Assembly (NCBI GenBank): GCA_950022295.1
Contig: OX465596.1
Coordinates: 123,050,501 to 123,114,500 of the forward strand
Source of the DNA: Bromus sterilis
Lineage: Eukaryota; Streptophyta; Magnoliopsida; Poales; Poaceae
Direction: 5' to 3'
Length of the DNA: 64,000 nt
Shown: positions 34,015 to 46,489 of the stretch, piece by piece
How the letters are laid out: every line of letters starts with the position of its first letter
Position numbering within the stretch: position 1 is the stretch's first letter
Position numbers and translations under genes: made by a program
Notes under the pieces: model-generated
What the model was told of the DNA's origin: nothing
What the model saw: the letters and a program-made list of their open reading frames with translations, nothing else
Database searches by the model: none

Positions 34015-35011
34015 TGATACGTCCAAATGTATCTATAATTTTTTCTTGTTCCATGCTCATTTGGGTGAAATTGCTATGTGTTTTGCTACACTTTCATACC
34101 TTTTTACACATATTTTTACTAACCTACTAACTCAGTGCATCCAGTGCTAGTTTCGGTCTGCTAATGTTTGTGAATTGCAGGTTTCAAACAATATTTACAA
34201 AGCCCAAAAAATTCCAATAAAAATATATAAAAAATCAGCGTGTCAGAAGCTTCCATAAGATTGAAGGAGGGCCGGAGGAGGGCCATCCCCTCCCAGGAAG
34301 CCAGCTGGGCGCCTGGGGGGAGGGGACACCCCCCGGTGCCCCCCCCCTCGGCCTATATTTACACCCCGTTCCAGAAACCCTCGAGAGGAACCCAACATTG
34401 TGATTTTCACCTCTGTTCCGCCGCCGCCACGCTTCTAAGATCAGGAGCACCAGAAGAACTCTTCCCGGCACCCTACCGGAGGGAGGATTGACCTCCGGGA
34501 GCTTCTCCACCACCATGAGCGCTTCCCAGATGTGTCGTGAGTAGTCCCCCTTGGACCATGGGTTCGTGACCAGTAGCTATGTGATGTCTTCTCTCCAATA
34601 TTGGGCTTCAATTCTTAGCCCTCGTGAGCTTCCCTGCATGATTAAGGCATCTATGTAATTTTCGTACTGTTGTTATGATGTGTTTGCTGGGAAACGATGG
34701 AGTATGAGCTTTTGTTCAAATTGTGATGATTTATATATTTGGTTCTCCTTTTATATTTTGTTCTTGAGTAATTCTTGCATGTTCTCCGTTTATTTTTATT
34801 GCTTTGGCCAAGTAGTAGTTAGTAACTCCAAGAGGGAGGGTTTATGCTTTATTGTGGGTACATGCCCCCTGATGTCTAGCTTGAGTGACAGAAACATGAG
34901 ACTAGGGGATGTGCTGTTGCCACCAGGGAGAAAACAACAATGCTTGTAACCATGGTTGCAAGGATTGTTTACCTTACGCAAAGTTTGTTAATGTAGTTGT
35001 GTGATGCTGCT
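34015..35011 (+). repeat. Element B 3' LTR, first 997 bp
   Basis: It starts TGATACGTCCAAATG after the PPT. It contains a GC-rich tract, a TATA-like ctatatttac (near 34352) and the ccaccatgagcgcttcc block. Element C interrupts it at 35012. Confidence 0.88.
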
Positions 35012-36652
35012 TGATACGTCTCAAATGTATCGATAATTTCTTCTCGCTCCATGCATGTTTTGTGTCATATTGCTATGATCTAGATACACTTTCATACACT
35101 TTTTATCATATTTCGACTAACCTACTAAATCAGTGCACCCTAGTGCCAGTTCTTGTTTTCTTTTGTTTTTTTATTTCACTTTTCCCCCATATAAAAAGTC
35201 AGCGTGCCGGAAGACTCCAGAAGCCCGAAGGAGGGCCAGGGGGCCACCACCAGGCAGCCAGGCGACCGACTGGCGCGGCCAGGGGCCTGGCAGTGCCAGG
35301 GGTGCGCCTGGGCCCCTGGTGGCCCCACTGGCTTCACCCTTTGCCTATTTATTCTCCATCACATGAAACTTCCGAAGAAAGAACCCTATTTTGCAAATTC
35401 TCCTTTGTGCCGCCGCAACCTTGCTTCCATGATCGGGAGCACCGTTAGGACCGTTCCCGCCACCCTGCCGGAGGGAGGATCGACCTCCGGGAGCTTCTTC
35501 TCCACCATGGACGCTTCCAGGATGTGCCATGAGTAGTCTACCTTGGACCATGGGTCCATGATCAGTAGCTATGTGATGTTCTCCACCCCTCTTTGTTCTT
35601 CATGGTTTAGATCTCGTGAGCTGCCCTACATGATCGAGGCACTTATGTAATTCTTCTGTTGTTGCTATGCTGAGTTTGATGGGATCTGATGGATTATGAG
35701 ACTATGTTCAGATCGTGCTAGAGTAATATATTTGGTTTTGATCTCTTATATTTTTGTTCCTAAGTAATTCTTGGATGTTCTCCATTTTTTTATTGCTTTG
35801 GCCAAGTGGTAGGTAGTAACTCCAAGAGGGAACGTTATGCTCGATTGTGGGTACATGCCCCCTGATGACACGCTTGAGTGACAGAAACATGAGTCTAGGG
35901 TATGTGATGTGGCCACAAGGGGGAAAACAACAGTGCTTGTCACCGCGGTTGCAAGGATTGTTTACTTTACGCAAATTTATTTTTAATGCAGTTGTCTGTT
36001 GCTTTGGGTTTACACTTTGGGTGGGGCTCGCAACTTAATACCAGCAAGATGTTCTGGATAGATATCTCAAGGTGGATGATTACTAGTAGATGCATATGGA
36101 TTACGGTCTACTTATTTTGGCGTACTGCCCATGCTTATGAGCATCTTCCTTTCTTTTGTAGCATAGTTAGCATTGCGGTGCATTTATAATCCTGTCAATT
36201 TCCCATCTGTAATTTTTTTACGTCGCATAGCAGTTTTATCGTCTTTTGGAAGAGAGACATCACTAGTGAACATCACGGGACCCCGGTCCATATTCTCATC
36301 ATTGTTTACGAGCTAGTTTACTTTCTCTCATTTACTTTCAGTTTCTATCATTAGTATTATCCCTTGTGTGTTTGACCCTTTGTAAACAACAAGCCGGAGA
36401 GATTGACAACCTCTCTGAACTTCGTTGGGAGCAAAGTTAATTGTATTGTGTGCAGGTCCTAGTTAAGGAAGCAACGTTTGTCGTAAACGGTGCCATTGTT
36501 TTCTTGCCACCTACTTATGATCGCCGAAGTCCTACTGGTCGAACTCAACCTCGGTATCTTCACTAAGGGAAATTTGCTGCTATCCTACATCTCACCTTCC
36601 ACTTGGGGTAACCAACGAAGGGCGAGAAGCCATTACCACTTCCACGCCATCA
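35012..36652 (+). repeat. 5' LTR of element C
   Basis: It runs TGATACG to CCATCA, 1641 bp. It includes a GC-rich tract (35215..35340), a TATA-like tatttattctcc (near 35346) and the conserved accccggtccatat block (near 36280). Confidence 0.9.
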
Positions 36653-36662
36653 AGCAAATTTG

Positions 36663-36680
36663 TGGCGCCGTTACCGGGGA
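36663..36680 (+). other. Primer binding site of element C (tRNA-Asp type)
   Basis: TGGCGCCGTTACCGGGGA lies 10 bp after the LTR, one base away from the usual Athila-type site. Confidence 0.85.
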
Positions 36681-36819
36681 CTCCGAATGATAAGATAGGG
36701 GAGTTTCCCACTATCCTTTACCTTTACTTTTTAGTCTTGTTAGGTTACCTTTCTGTTTTTATCTTTGTCTTATATCAAAAATAACAAACAAAAAAATTAT
36801 CTTTCTAGTAGCTGTCATT

Positions 36820-37640
36820 ATGTCTGGTCCTTTTGCCTTTGTTTATACAGAGGTTCTCACCTTTAAACAAAAAGGTGCTGAAAGTTTAAAAGATGCTTGG
36901 TATAGAATTAATGATTCTCAAAAAAGAGCCGCCAAGAAGCAACTCACTACTATCCTTCTTAAAAAAATTATGTTGGGATTACTCCATGGAATAGGTTCAT
37001 ATTAGATACTGCTATCAGTGGGAATTTCCTAGAAGCCCCAATTTGGGAGTCTCTTAATGTTATTGAAAATCTTGTTGGAAACCTCGCCGTTGCTAGCATA
37101 CAAGAAGATATAATTCTATTTCACATTATGAAAAAACTTGAAAAGATAGAGTTAGAAATACCAAGTATAACAAGAATAAATGAGTTGGATCTCAAGATCC
37201 AAGGGAATTTGAATAGGCTTGATAGCTCCATGCATAAAATTATTAAAACTTTGGAGACCATCAAATTCCATGATATGGACCCTTCTAGGATCGATAAGAT
37301 TGAGGAAATCATTAATACTCTAGGAACTACTTTCTCCTCAATCAAACAAAAAAAGGTAACAGCTCTGGCCAGAAAGGAACCTAAGTTCAACTATGTCCCT
37401 AAGGTTCCCCTACCCAAAAATAATCCACCCATGGCCAAGGAAGTTGAAACCGTGAAAACTTTGGAAGAAATACCTGTCTTTGATAAATTTATAAATGAAT
37501 CTCCCATTGATTTTTCGCCTTTTGGTTTTATCCCTAGAAGTATCTTCATTAGGCCTTTATTTGAAAGACCTCCTAAGACTAGCTATACAATTGAAGAGCT
37601 TTTTCACGATCTTGATGATGGTTCGATTGATACAACTTGA
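36820..37640 (+). pseudogene. Element C protein: gag-like start fused to an alpha-helical region, one frameshift
   Basis: ATG at 36820 opens a frame with ESLKDAWYRI, a motif seen at the start of many grass gag domains. A run of seven A (about 36961..36967) shifts the frame; after a one-base shift the reading continues (NYVGITPWNRF) without stops through the helical, charged region (37128..37400) to TGA at 37638..37640. About 270 codons in all. There is no protease motif, no zinc knuckle and no similarity that I can see to the gag-protease of B, D or E. Only the start recalls gag; the function is unknown. Confidence 0.65.
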
Positions 37641-37653
37641 TATTTTTCCTTAT

Positions 37654-37700
37654 GCTAGCTTAAAGGCGTAAAAGAAAGCGCTTGTTGGGAGGCAACCCAA
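37654..37700 (+). other. Conserved hairpin block, copy in C
   Basis: AAGCGCTT (37676..37683) is a perfect palindrome, and TTGGG (37685..37689) pairs with CCCAA (37696..37700). The block starts 14 bp after the stop codon. Confidence 0.65.
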
Positions 37701-37791
37701 GATGTTTTTACTTCTGCTTTTAGTGGTCTTGATGATTTTTACTACTGTAGAAACATCATTGTATCTTTATTTTGAAACTTGGTGCCAAGTT

Positions 37792-37796
37792 ATAGC
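37792..37796. repeat. Left target duplication (ATAGC) of the Copia element
   Basis: It is identical to 53227..53231. Joining the two sides restores ccaagttatagcctcatatgac, collinear with element D near 44245. Confidence 0.93.
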
Positions 37797-39521
37797 TTTT
37801 GGGTCTCGCAGCAGAAAAAAATAATTTTTCTAACTAGTGTCGCCCTTAACCCAAGATCTATCTAGCTGTAATGCCGTAATGGAAAGACTAGCGGAAACAT
37901 ACCTCGGGTGTAGTCCGTTGCGCGGGAAACGTTCCCGCAAACGTGGTTGATGAAGCCGTAAACCTTTCACAGGCCCCTGGCTGTGTTAGCACCCTGCTAG
38001 CTGGTAGTGCCGTACGTGCAGCACCTCGTAGTACTCGCACAGTACGGACTCGATGACGACCTCCGTTCTCCGATCCAGCGGAGGTGGCAGAAGTAGACAT
38101 CCCGTAACCGGAGTTTCGACAACACGACGGCGTCCGCGTAGCAGAGAAGCCTCAATCCCATCACAGGTTCCAGAGAAGGGGACCCCGGCTTGAGAGAGAC
38201 GAGAGAGGGGAGAACACCTAATATTGAATTCTCTGCGATTTTTTCTGTCTTCAAGAAGTGCACCCCTGCCCATCTTTATATAGGCAGACGGAAGGAGTCA
38301 ACCCCCCTTCCCTTGGAAATGTGGGACTAATCCCTTGAAAAGGGGGGAGGGTGCGGCTAGGAGCAGGGGGGAAGTGGGGCGCCACCCACATGGGCCCCAA
38401 GGCCCATGGCGCCCCCCCTTTTTTCTTTTCATTTCCTTTTCCGTTTTTTTCCTCCTTCCCCTAATGGGCTTCTTTCACAAACAAGGCCCATTGCACTTTT
38501 TAATCTGAAATAAATTATTATTAATTATTAATTAACTTAATAAATAAATAATACATATTATTTCATCTCCCGATGATCCGAAACTCCTTCCAGCTCACTC
38601 CGAACGTCCTTCAGACCAACATGGAACTTTTCCGGTACGTCTTTCTCTCTTCTCCGGTAACTCCGATAGTTCCAAAAAGGTCTCCGATATTCATCAAGCC
38701 CTTAAGTGTGTTACCCTACGGTCCGAGAACACTCCAGTCATGACCGAGACAAAGGCTACGGCCAATGATCAATAGCGGGACCTGGATGCCCATAATGACC
38801 CCTGTGCATTCCGGAAGTAACCGATTGAACCGTACACGTTGCATAAAATTCCCTTTGTCATGCGATAATAGATTAGTCCAAGATTCGATCAACTTCATCC
38901 AATGCATTAGTTCTATCTTGTTACAGACAAATCTTATTCACTCGTTCCGTGATATTCATCCTTGTGACCTAGTCACACGCGGCGCAGCTTTATGGATGCA
39001 ATCTCACCGAGTTGGACATGAAGTATCTTTCCATTATATGGATTGACAAATCCGCTCTTGAATCAACACTCCTCAACATATCCCGTCGGATAGCCCAAGA
39101 TACACCTTTATGGTCACAATGTTTCAGTGTGCCGGTTAATGCACTCAAAGCATCCTCAGAAGATAGCAATTACGTTCTGTACTGTCAAAGGAACAGGCTA
39201 CTACGTTCTGTACTTAAAACACTGAAATTTTACCATTTGATAATGTTTCAATGCTTGCATTGGGTAATGTTCATCACGCCATTCATTCAAAGAGGTGACC
39301 TTACCGTCAATTGACTTGATTGTTCATTATCGTGAAACATCATCAATTGACGATAAACCAGTCATCATGAGAGGCTGACTAGGAACTCTGGTTGTTTGTA
39401 TACCACACCTGTATCATTGTTTCACTGATACAGTTCCACCATAGTATGAAACTAGTCATGAAATTATTTATATATATTGGAATAATCATATATTATTTGC
39501 CTCTAGAGCATATATACAATA
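37797..39521 (-). repeat. 3' LTR of the Copia element
   Basis: It is collinear with 51471..53226. Both ends have changed (TTTTGGG for TGTTGGG; catatatacaata for catatatccaaca). A TATA box, CCTATATAAAG on the minus strand, lies at 38284..38274. AT-rich and GC-rich halves flank a ggcgccaccc tract near 38380. Confidence 0.92.
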
Positions 39522-40246
39522 GTCTCCCACTTGCACTAGATAGCAAATAATCTAGCTGCATATTTTCTCGATCATAATCATCTTATCATATAAGTGTTTA
39601 TTGATCATGCTTGCTCATGGAAGAGGTTTCTTCAACGATCTGTACCCGTTCAGATTCGTATGTTCCTTTGCAACATGTATTGGTCAACTTGCTTGATATA
39701 CCCTTCATTATCTAATATTGCTTGAATTATAAGTTTGGCGGGAGAGTGAGACTTCTTATTTTACAGTATTCTCTAATGACAAAATGGTTTTAGTCCCTAG
39801 GACTCCCATAGTCATGTATACTGAAAAATACACTCAGCCAGAAGTCTAAACTTCTTACGCTAAACTTTATTCAACCTTCTACTTCCTTAAGTAGATATTT
39901 ATATTTTGTAGAGTTTTGGTTCGTGAAATTATAGCTCACATTTCCTTTCTATTCCTTTTGGTGATATGTCTAATTCATATAGACCCATAATAAGGCTTGC
40001 AATCGTAATCCAGTATTACATTCAAGTATATTATCTTTTCTATCATTTAGAGTATTGTCTTTAGTTTCTCTTCAGATACTGAATGCTTGGACTTTGCTCA
40101 GGTTCTGTGTTTTGCAAACCAACCACATCAGAACCTGTTCTTCTTCTAAGAACCTTTGAGCCATTCTGTTATTGGATTCACAACTTCCGTTTTATGGTAG
40201 AATCATATGTGAAAGGTCATATAGGATCACATGTCTTGAGACAAGT
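39522..40246 (-). other. Copia interior, 3' portion
   Basis: A PPT-like GCAAGTGGGAGAC (inverse of 39522..39534) abuts the 3' LTR. The rest is AT-rich without a recognisable domain. Confidence 0.7.
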
Positions 40247-41880
40247 TGATACGTCCAAAACGTATCTATAATTTATGCTTGCTCCATGCATGTTTTGTGT
40301 GATATTTCTTTGATCTAGATACACTTTCATACACTTTTGATCATATTTGGACTAACCTATTAACTCAGTCCACCACAGTCCCAGTTCCTGTTTTCTGTTG
40401 TTTTTCTATTTCAGTTTTCCACCATATTAAAAGTGCCAGAAAAATTCTGGGAAAAATATAGGAAAAATCAGCGTACAGGAAGCTTCGCGAAGAGCCTGAG
40501 TGGGGCCAGAGGGGAGCCAGGGGTGGCCCAGGCGGCCACCCGGCGCGGCCATCCCCTGGGCCGCGCCAGGTGGGCGCCTGGGGCCCCTGGTCCACCTCTG
40601 GCTGCCACCCTTCGCCTATATATTCCCCGTGACATGAAACCCTCGAGGATAGAACCCTTTTTCGCGATCTCGCCTCTGTTCCGCCGCCGCCGCGCTTCCG
40701 AGATCGGGAGCACCAGAAGACCTCTTACCGGCACCCTACCGGAGGGAGGGTTGACCTTCGGGAGTCTCCTCTCCACCATGGATGCTTCCCTGATGTCTTG
40801 TGAGTAGTTTTCCTTGGACCATGGGTCCGTGATCAGTAGCTATGTGTTGTTCTCCTCCCCTCTTTGTTCTTCATGGTTTAGACCTCGTGAGCTGCCCTAC
40901 ATGATCGAGGCACTTTTGTAATCTTTCTGCTTTTGCTATGATGAGTTTGATGGGATCTGATGGATTATGAGATTATGTTAAGATTGTGATTGAGTAATAT
41001 ATTTGGTTCTTATCTCTTATATTTTTGTTCCTAAGTAATTCTTGCATGTTGTCCGTTGCTGTTTATTGCTTTTGCCAAGTAGTAGGTAGTAACCCCAAGA
41101 GGGAACGGTTTGCTCGATTGTGGGTTCATGCCCCCCGATGACACGCTTGAGTGACAGAAACATGAGTCTAGGCGATGTGCTGTTGCCACAAGTGGGAAAG
41201 CAACGGTGCTTGTAACAAGTGGGAAAGCAACGGTACGCAAAGTGATTTTTAATGCAGTTGTCTGTTGCTTTGGGATTACACTTTGGGTGGGGCTTGCAAC
41301 TTAATACCAGCGAGATTTTCTGGATAGATATCTCAAGGTGGATGATTAGTAGTAGATGCAGTTGGATTTCGGTCTACTTATTTTGGCGTACTGCCCATGC
41401 TTTTGAGCCTCTTCCTTTTTTTGTAGCATAGTTATCATTGCGGTGCGTTCATAATCCTGTCAATTGCCCTTCTGTAATTTGTTCACCTCGCATAGCATTT
41501 TTATCGTCTTTTGGGAGAGAGACATCACTAGTGAACATCACGTATCCCGGTCCATATCCTCATCACTGTTTACACGCTCATTTACTTTTCTTCCTTTACT
41601 TTCAGTTGCTATCATTATCCCTTGCGTTTGATCCTTTGTAAACAACAAGACCGGAGAGATTGACAAGCTCTCTGAACTTCGTTGGGAAAAAAGTTATTTG
41701 TGTCTGTGTGCAGGTCTGAGTCAGTTGCGCCGCTGACACCTACTTATCATCTCTGGAGTCCTACTGGATACAAACCGTGGTATCTTTACTGAGGGAAATT
41801 TTCTGTTGTGCTACATCACGCCTTCCACTTGGGGTTTACCAACGAAGGGCGAGAAATCACTATCATTACCTCGCACATCA
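40247..41880 (+). repeat. 5' LTR of element D
   Basis: It runs TGATACGTCCAAAACG to CACATCA, 1634 bp. A TATA-like ctatatattcc lies near 40616. A 20-bp direct repeat (41188..41207 and 41215..41234) replaces sequence present in the other LTRs. Confidence 0.9.
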
Positions 41881-41890
41881 AGCCAAATTT

Positions 41891-41908
41891 CTGGCGCCGT
41901 TGCCGGGT
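41891..41908 (+). other. Primer binding site of element D (tRNA-Asp type)
   Basis: TGGCGCCGTTGCCGGGTA differs at one position from the usual site. Confidence 0.85.
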
Positions 41909-42046
41909 ACTCCGAGTGATAAGATAGGGGAGTTGCACACTACCCTTTACCTTTGTTTTTTTAGTCTTGTTATTTTACCTTTCCTTTTTTATCTTTGAGT
42001 CTTATTTCAAAAATCACAAAAAAAATCTTCCACACTTGATGCTGCT

Positions 42047-44085
42047 ATGGGTTCCACTGAAAACACAAAGTTGTGTGACTTCACTAGTCACAACAACCAA
42101 GACTTTATCTGCACCCCCATTGCCACACCTGCCACTTCAGCTACCTCTTATGAAATTAAACCTGCTTTGCTAAACCTTGTTATGAGAGATCGATTCTCTG
42201 GTGCTGGAGATGATGCTGCTTTACACTTGAACAATTTTGTTGAATTATGTGATATGCAAAAGTATAAAGAAGTATAAGGTGATATTGTTAAGCTCAAGCT
42301 CTTTCCTTTCTCTTTAAGGGGAGACGCTAAAATCTGGTTTCAATCTTTGCCTAGGAATAGCATAGATTCTTGGGATAAGTGCAAAGATGCTTTTATAGGG
42401 AACTACTACCCACCTGCTAAAATTATCCAATTGAGGAGTAACATTATGAATTTTAAGAAATTGGATAATGAACACGTTGCCCAAGCTTGGGAATGAATGA
42501 AATCTCTTGTTAAGAAATGCCCTACACATGGTTTGACTACCTGGATGGTTATCCATACTTTTTATGAAGGCTTGAACTTTACCTCGCGGAACCTGTTAGA
42601 TTCGGCCGCGGGAGGGACCTTTATGTCAACTACACTTGGTGTTGCCACAAAGCTTCTCGATGAGTTGATGACCAATTATTCCCAATGGCACACCGAATGC
42701 GCTCCAACAGGTAGGAAGGTAAACTCTGTCGAGGAAGTTACCTCCCTCAATGAAAAAGTTGACTTAATTATGTCTCTACTTACCAAGAAACCCTCTATTG
42801 ATCCTCGTGATGTACCTTTAAATTATTTGGTTGCCCAAGAACAAGTAGATGTGAACTTTATTGCTAGAAACAACTTCAACAAGAATGCTTACAGGGGTAA
42901 TTTTGCTAGCAATCCTAGACCGTTTCCATCCAACTATGGGAACAACAACACCTACCCTAGCAACAAGAACCCCTCTTATGAATTAGAAAGCATGCTTAGA
43001 GACTTTATCACTACCCAAAAAGCCTTCAACATAAATGTAGAGGAGAAATTAGCTAAATTAGATAATCTATCTTTGAAGGTAGAAAGCTTAGCCCTTGATA
43101 TTTAGATGCTTAAAATTAGAACCTCTCCCCTTGAGGAGAATAAGGCCACTCCTATTAATGCTATCCAATTACAAATTAATGAAAATATTAGGATGATGGC
43201 TAAACTTAAAGAAAGGTGGGCTAGAGAAAAAGAGGAAGAAGATAGAATTAAGAGCCTTCCTACACACCACACAGTTGCCACTATCCAAATTGTTGAGGAC
43301 ACCCAAACTATTAGCACCCAATGCACTCCTAGTCCCGTTGGACCTATTAATGGTGATGCTAATACCTCAACCGAAGATGAAGAAACTCCTATGAACATAG
43401 AGGGTTTCAAACAAGTGAGCCTAGACGAAACTACTACCACCTTTGATAGTAGTGATATTGATTTTGATAGTTGCACCCTCTCAGAAGTTATTAGCTTGCT
43501 ACACAAAATGTCTAGAGACCCCCACACTAGCACACTTAATCTTTCCTTCACGGAGCATATCACAAATGCTCTCATCAAAGCTAGGGAGGAGAAGCTTAGA
43601 GTAGAAGCCTCCATACCTAGGAAGCTAGATGATGGTTGGGACCCTATGATCAAAATTAAATTAAATAACTTCTCTTGCTATGCTTTATGTGATGTTGGAG
43701 CTAGTACCTCCGTTATGCCCAAAAGATAATATTTGATATGTTTGAGTTGAAGCCCTTTGAGCCTTGTTCTTTTGGTGTTCGTCTTGTTGATTCTTCCGTA
43801 AAGAAAACTTTGGGGAAGATCGACGATGTTCTTATCATTGTCAATGACAACTATGTTCCCGTTGATTTAATTGTTATGGATATAGAGTGTGAACCTTTGT
43901 GTCCAATTATTTTGGGACGTCCTTTTCTTCGCACCGTTGGTGCGGTTATTGACATGAAAGAGGGAAATATAAAATTCCAATTCCCATTCAAAAATGGGAT
44001 GGAACACTTCCCTAGAAAGAAAAGCAAGTTACCTTTTGAGTCCGTTACACGGGCTAGTTATTCTCTTTCTCTTGATAAAACTTGA
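42047..44085 (+). pseudogene. Gag-protease of element D, nearly open frame
   Basis: ATG at 42047 (MGSTENTKLCDFTSHN) begins one frame that runs to 43729, broken only by TAA 42275..42277, TGA 42494..42496 and TAG 43103..43105. The gag domain (about 42180..42690) has FPFSLRGDAKIWFQSLP, DAFIGNYYPPAK and FYEGL. An asparagine-rich linker follows (NNNTYPSNKN, near 42940). A helical region (43100..43260) precedes the protease, with active site CDVGASTSVMP (near 43687..43720). A small frameshift near 43730 is followed by the flap block PIILGRPFLRTVGAVID (near 43903..43950) up to TGA 44083..44085. No RT or integrase follows, so this family appears to be gag-protease only. Confidence 0.88.
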
Positions 44086-46489
44086 TTCTTCTTTTGCATC
44101 ATGCCTAGCTTAAAGGCATAAAAGAAAGCGCTTTCGGGAGGCAGCACGCAACGAATTTAGGTTTTTCATTTTTCTTTTGTTGTGTCTTGATGTTTGTTAC
44201 TACTGTAGCAACATCATTGTATCTTTATTTTTCAGCTTTGTGCCAAGTTATAGCCTCTTATGATAAGGGAAGAAAAAGTTGTGACATGCTGTCCAGAAAA
44301 CAGATTCTGTCCCTTGTAAGAAAAATCAAATCACCAGTTCATCCTTTTGATCTGAATTTTTTTGAAAGCGTGCTCTATACAATTTTAAAACTTTCGTATG
44401 TTCTGAGTTTTTTGTTTTGAGTTGCAGAGTTGCAGAAGTGCCCCTAAAAAATTCTTTACTACCTGCTGTTCTGTTTTTCACAGATTCTGCCACGTTTTGT
44501 CTCTCCTAACTTTTGCAAACCTTAAGCTTGATTTTTCCTTGCAAAAACTTTTTGGCACTCTTGATAAACAGTAGCTCTTCAATAATATCTTTATATCCAG
44601 TGGGGAAAAATTATTTTATTAAGGGTACTAACCTCTCTAATCAGTTTATAATGAGTTATGTATGCAGGGAGTTTTGAAGTGTGCGATGGAAGATGATGAA
44701 AGAAGATTCAGGAGTGTCAAGCGCTCAAGCTTGGGGATGCCCCCATGCATCCCCAATAAATATTCAAGGAGACTCAAGCGTCTAAGCTTGGGGATGCCCC
44801 CGTGCATCCCCTTCTCCATCAACAATCATCAGTTCGTCCTTCGTCTCACTATATTTTTATCACTTCATGCGCTATGTGCTATGCTTGGAGCATCTCGCTC
44901 TTAGGTTTTATTTTCAGTTTTCTTTAGTTTTGCTTTCTGTTCATAACAAGTTATACCCCGTCTTACTTTGTGTGGGAGAGAAACACGCTCCACTTTCAAA
45001 ATCTAGAACACATCATAGGATTTTTCCTGCTTATCTTTTTGCTGTTGTGTGTTCTTTATCTTTTCATAGTTGCTGCCATGTTTAGTTTTAGTCTTAGTTT
45101 GTCTTTAGCAAGAACCTTGGCTTTTGTTTAGTCTGTTGCTGGAACTCTTTTTAGTTTTCATGTTTATCTTGTTAAGGAGAGTTGGTTGTTGCACTGAGTT
45201 GTGTTTTGTCTTGGAAGTAGGTAATTGAGGTTGCTATTTAATTCTAGTAGTAACTTGCAATAGTTTTGAAGGTTTGATGTGAGTAATGTTTGAACTTTTG
45301 GTGTCAAGAGCTCTAGGCTATTAGTGATAGGTGTCGTATTTTGGGCAATCCGTGTGTATTTTCAAAACCTACAAAACTAGTTGAGAACTCTAGCTACTAG
45401 ATGGATCACTAATCTTTGGAGGGATCGAATATTAGAGTAAACTCACGTACCATGAGTCGAGGATGCGCAAGGATAAACAAACCCCCATACACTCCTCCTC
45501 GGTGTACTTGTCTCTTTGTGAACCTCCTTATTAGATTGAGAGTTACCGATAATAAGTGCATGAGTTCTTCGGACTAATGTAAGTATTGAAAGTTGACACT
45601 TCCACCTTCCCATATTTTGCTAGCCTCTCCCGTGCCGTGCATTGCCTTCTTCTCACTCCGAGAGTTGGTGTCCACCTTCGCCGGTACATCCAAACCCTTG
45701 GCATGATACGCTCTGTCATCATAAACCTCCTTATATCTTTCCTCCAAATAGCCACCATACCTACCTATCAAGGCATTTCCATAGCCCTTCCGATATATAT
45801 TTCCATGCAACATCCACCTATTCATGACTTGATCTTCATGTCATACATGTTCCTGCTACACTGGCAGCGACATACATTGCATAAATCATGATAGTTACAT
45901 CTTCTTTATGATTTTTTGTACCTTGTAAAGTGTGGAAGATCTCCTTTACCTTCTTGTAAAATAGAGTGTTGCCCTTAAATGAGGAAAAGATCCCAAAGTG
46001 GACACAATAAAAGATCCCAAAGAGGACAAATGAGAGTTAAATAGAAAGAGCCATTGAGGCCACAAAAAATACAAAAAATAGAAAAAAGAGAAAAAGAAAT
46101 AAAAACAGAGAAAGGGGCAACACTACTAACCTTTTGAGAGATCCACACTAGTACTCCCTTTATATCCTTGTACTCCATAGAGATGATCATTATGCATATA
46201 GCTATGTGGGGACCTTCACACTATAGAACTTGGCTTGCATATTACAAGGATGAGCCTCCTCAAACGAGCTCTAGGTCTTCATGAGCGAGCAAGTTAGATG
46301 CACCCCCACTGGTTACATTGGAGAGCTTCCTAGCTCGTATGTGCATCCGTTGCATGGAAATCCCTACTCCTCACATCAAATATATCATTTGGCATCTCTT
46401 GCCTATGATTGTCCTCATTGATGTGATCCTTTCTCACCCTGTTTGTCTTCCTGCTCGACACTATTTCTCTCTTTGCCATCCAAAGTGCC
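44086..46489 (+). other. 3' untranslated region of element D
   Basis: It starts with the conserved hairpin block (44103..44152, with GCCTAGCTTAAAGGC and the palindrome AAGCGCTT; the last hairpin is disrupted). Two PPT-like hairpins lie at 44733..44754 and 44790..44811, and two 24-bp repeats at 45985..46032. No gene is seen. The region is cut at about 46489, where LTR interior sequence begins. Confidence 0.75.

Larger units (their letters stand above)
28475..35011 (+). mobile_element. Athila-like element B, bounded by LTR fragments
   Basis: It starts inside its LTR (28475, ggtttacaatttggg) and stops inside its LTR (35011) at nearly the same LTR coordinate. Between them are a gag-protease pseudogene and a 3-kb 3' untranslated region with PPT and LTR start. 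The end of the 5' LTR and the primer site are missing: the LTR sequence near 28870 jumps to leader sequence near 28885. Confidence 0.8.

Noticed and set aside
36663..36680. tRNA-Asp-like sequence TGGCGCCGTTACCGGGGA and its relatives in A and D
   Set aside because: Only the 18-nt complement of a tRNA 3' end is present, directly after an LTR. These are primer sites, not tRNA genes.
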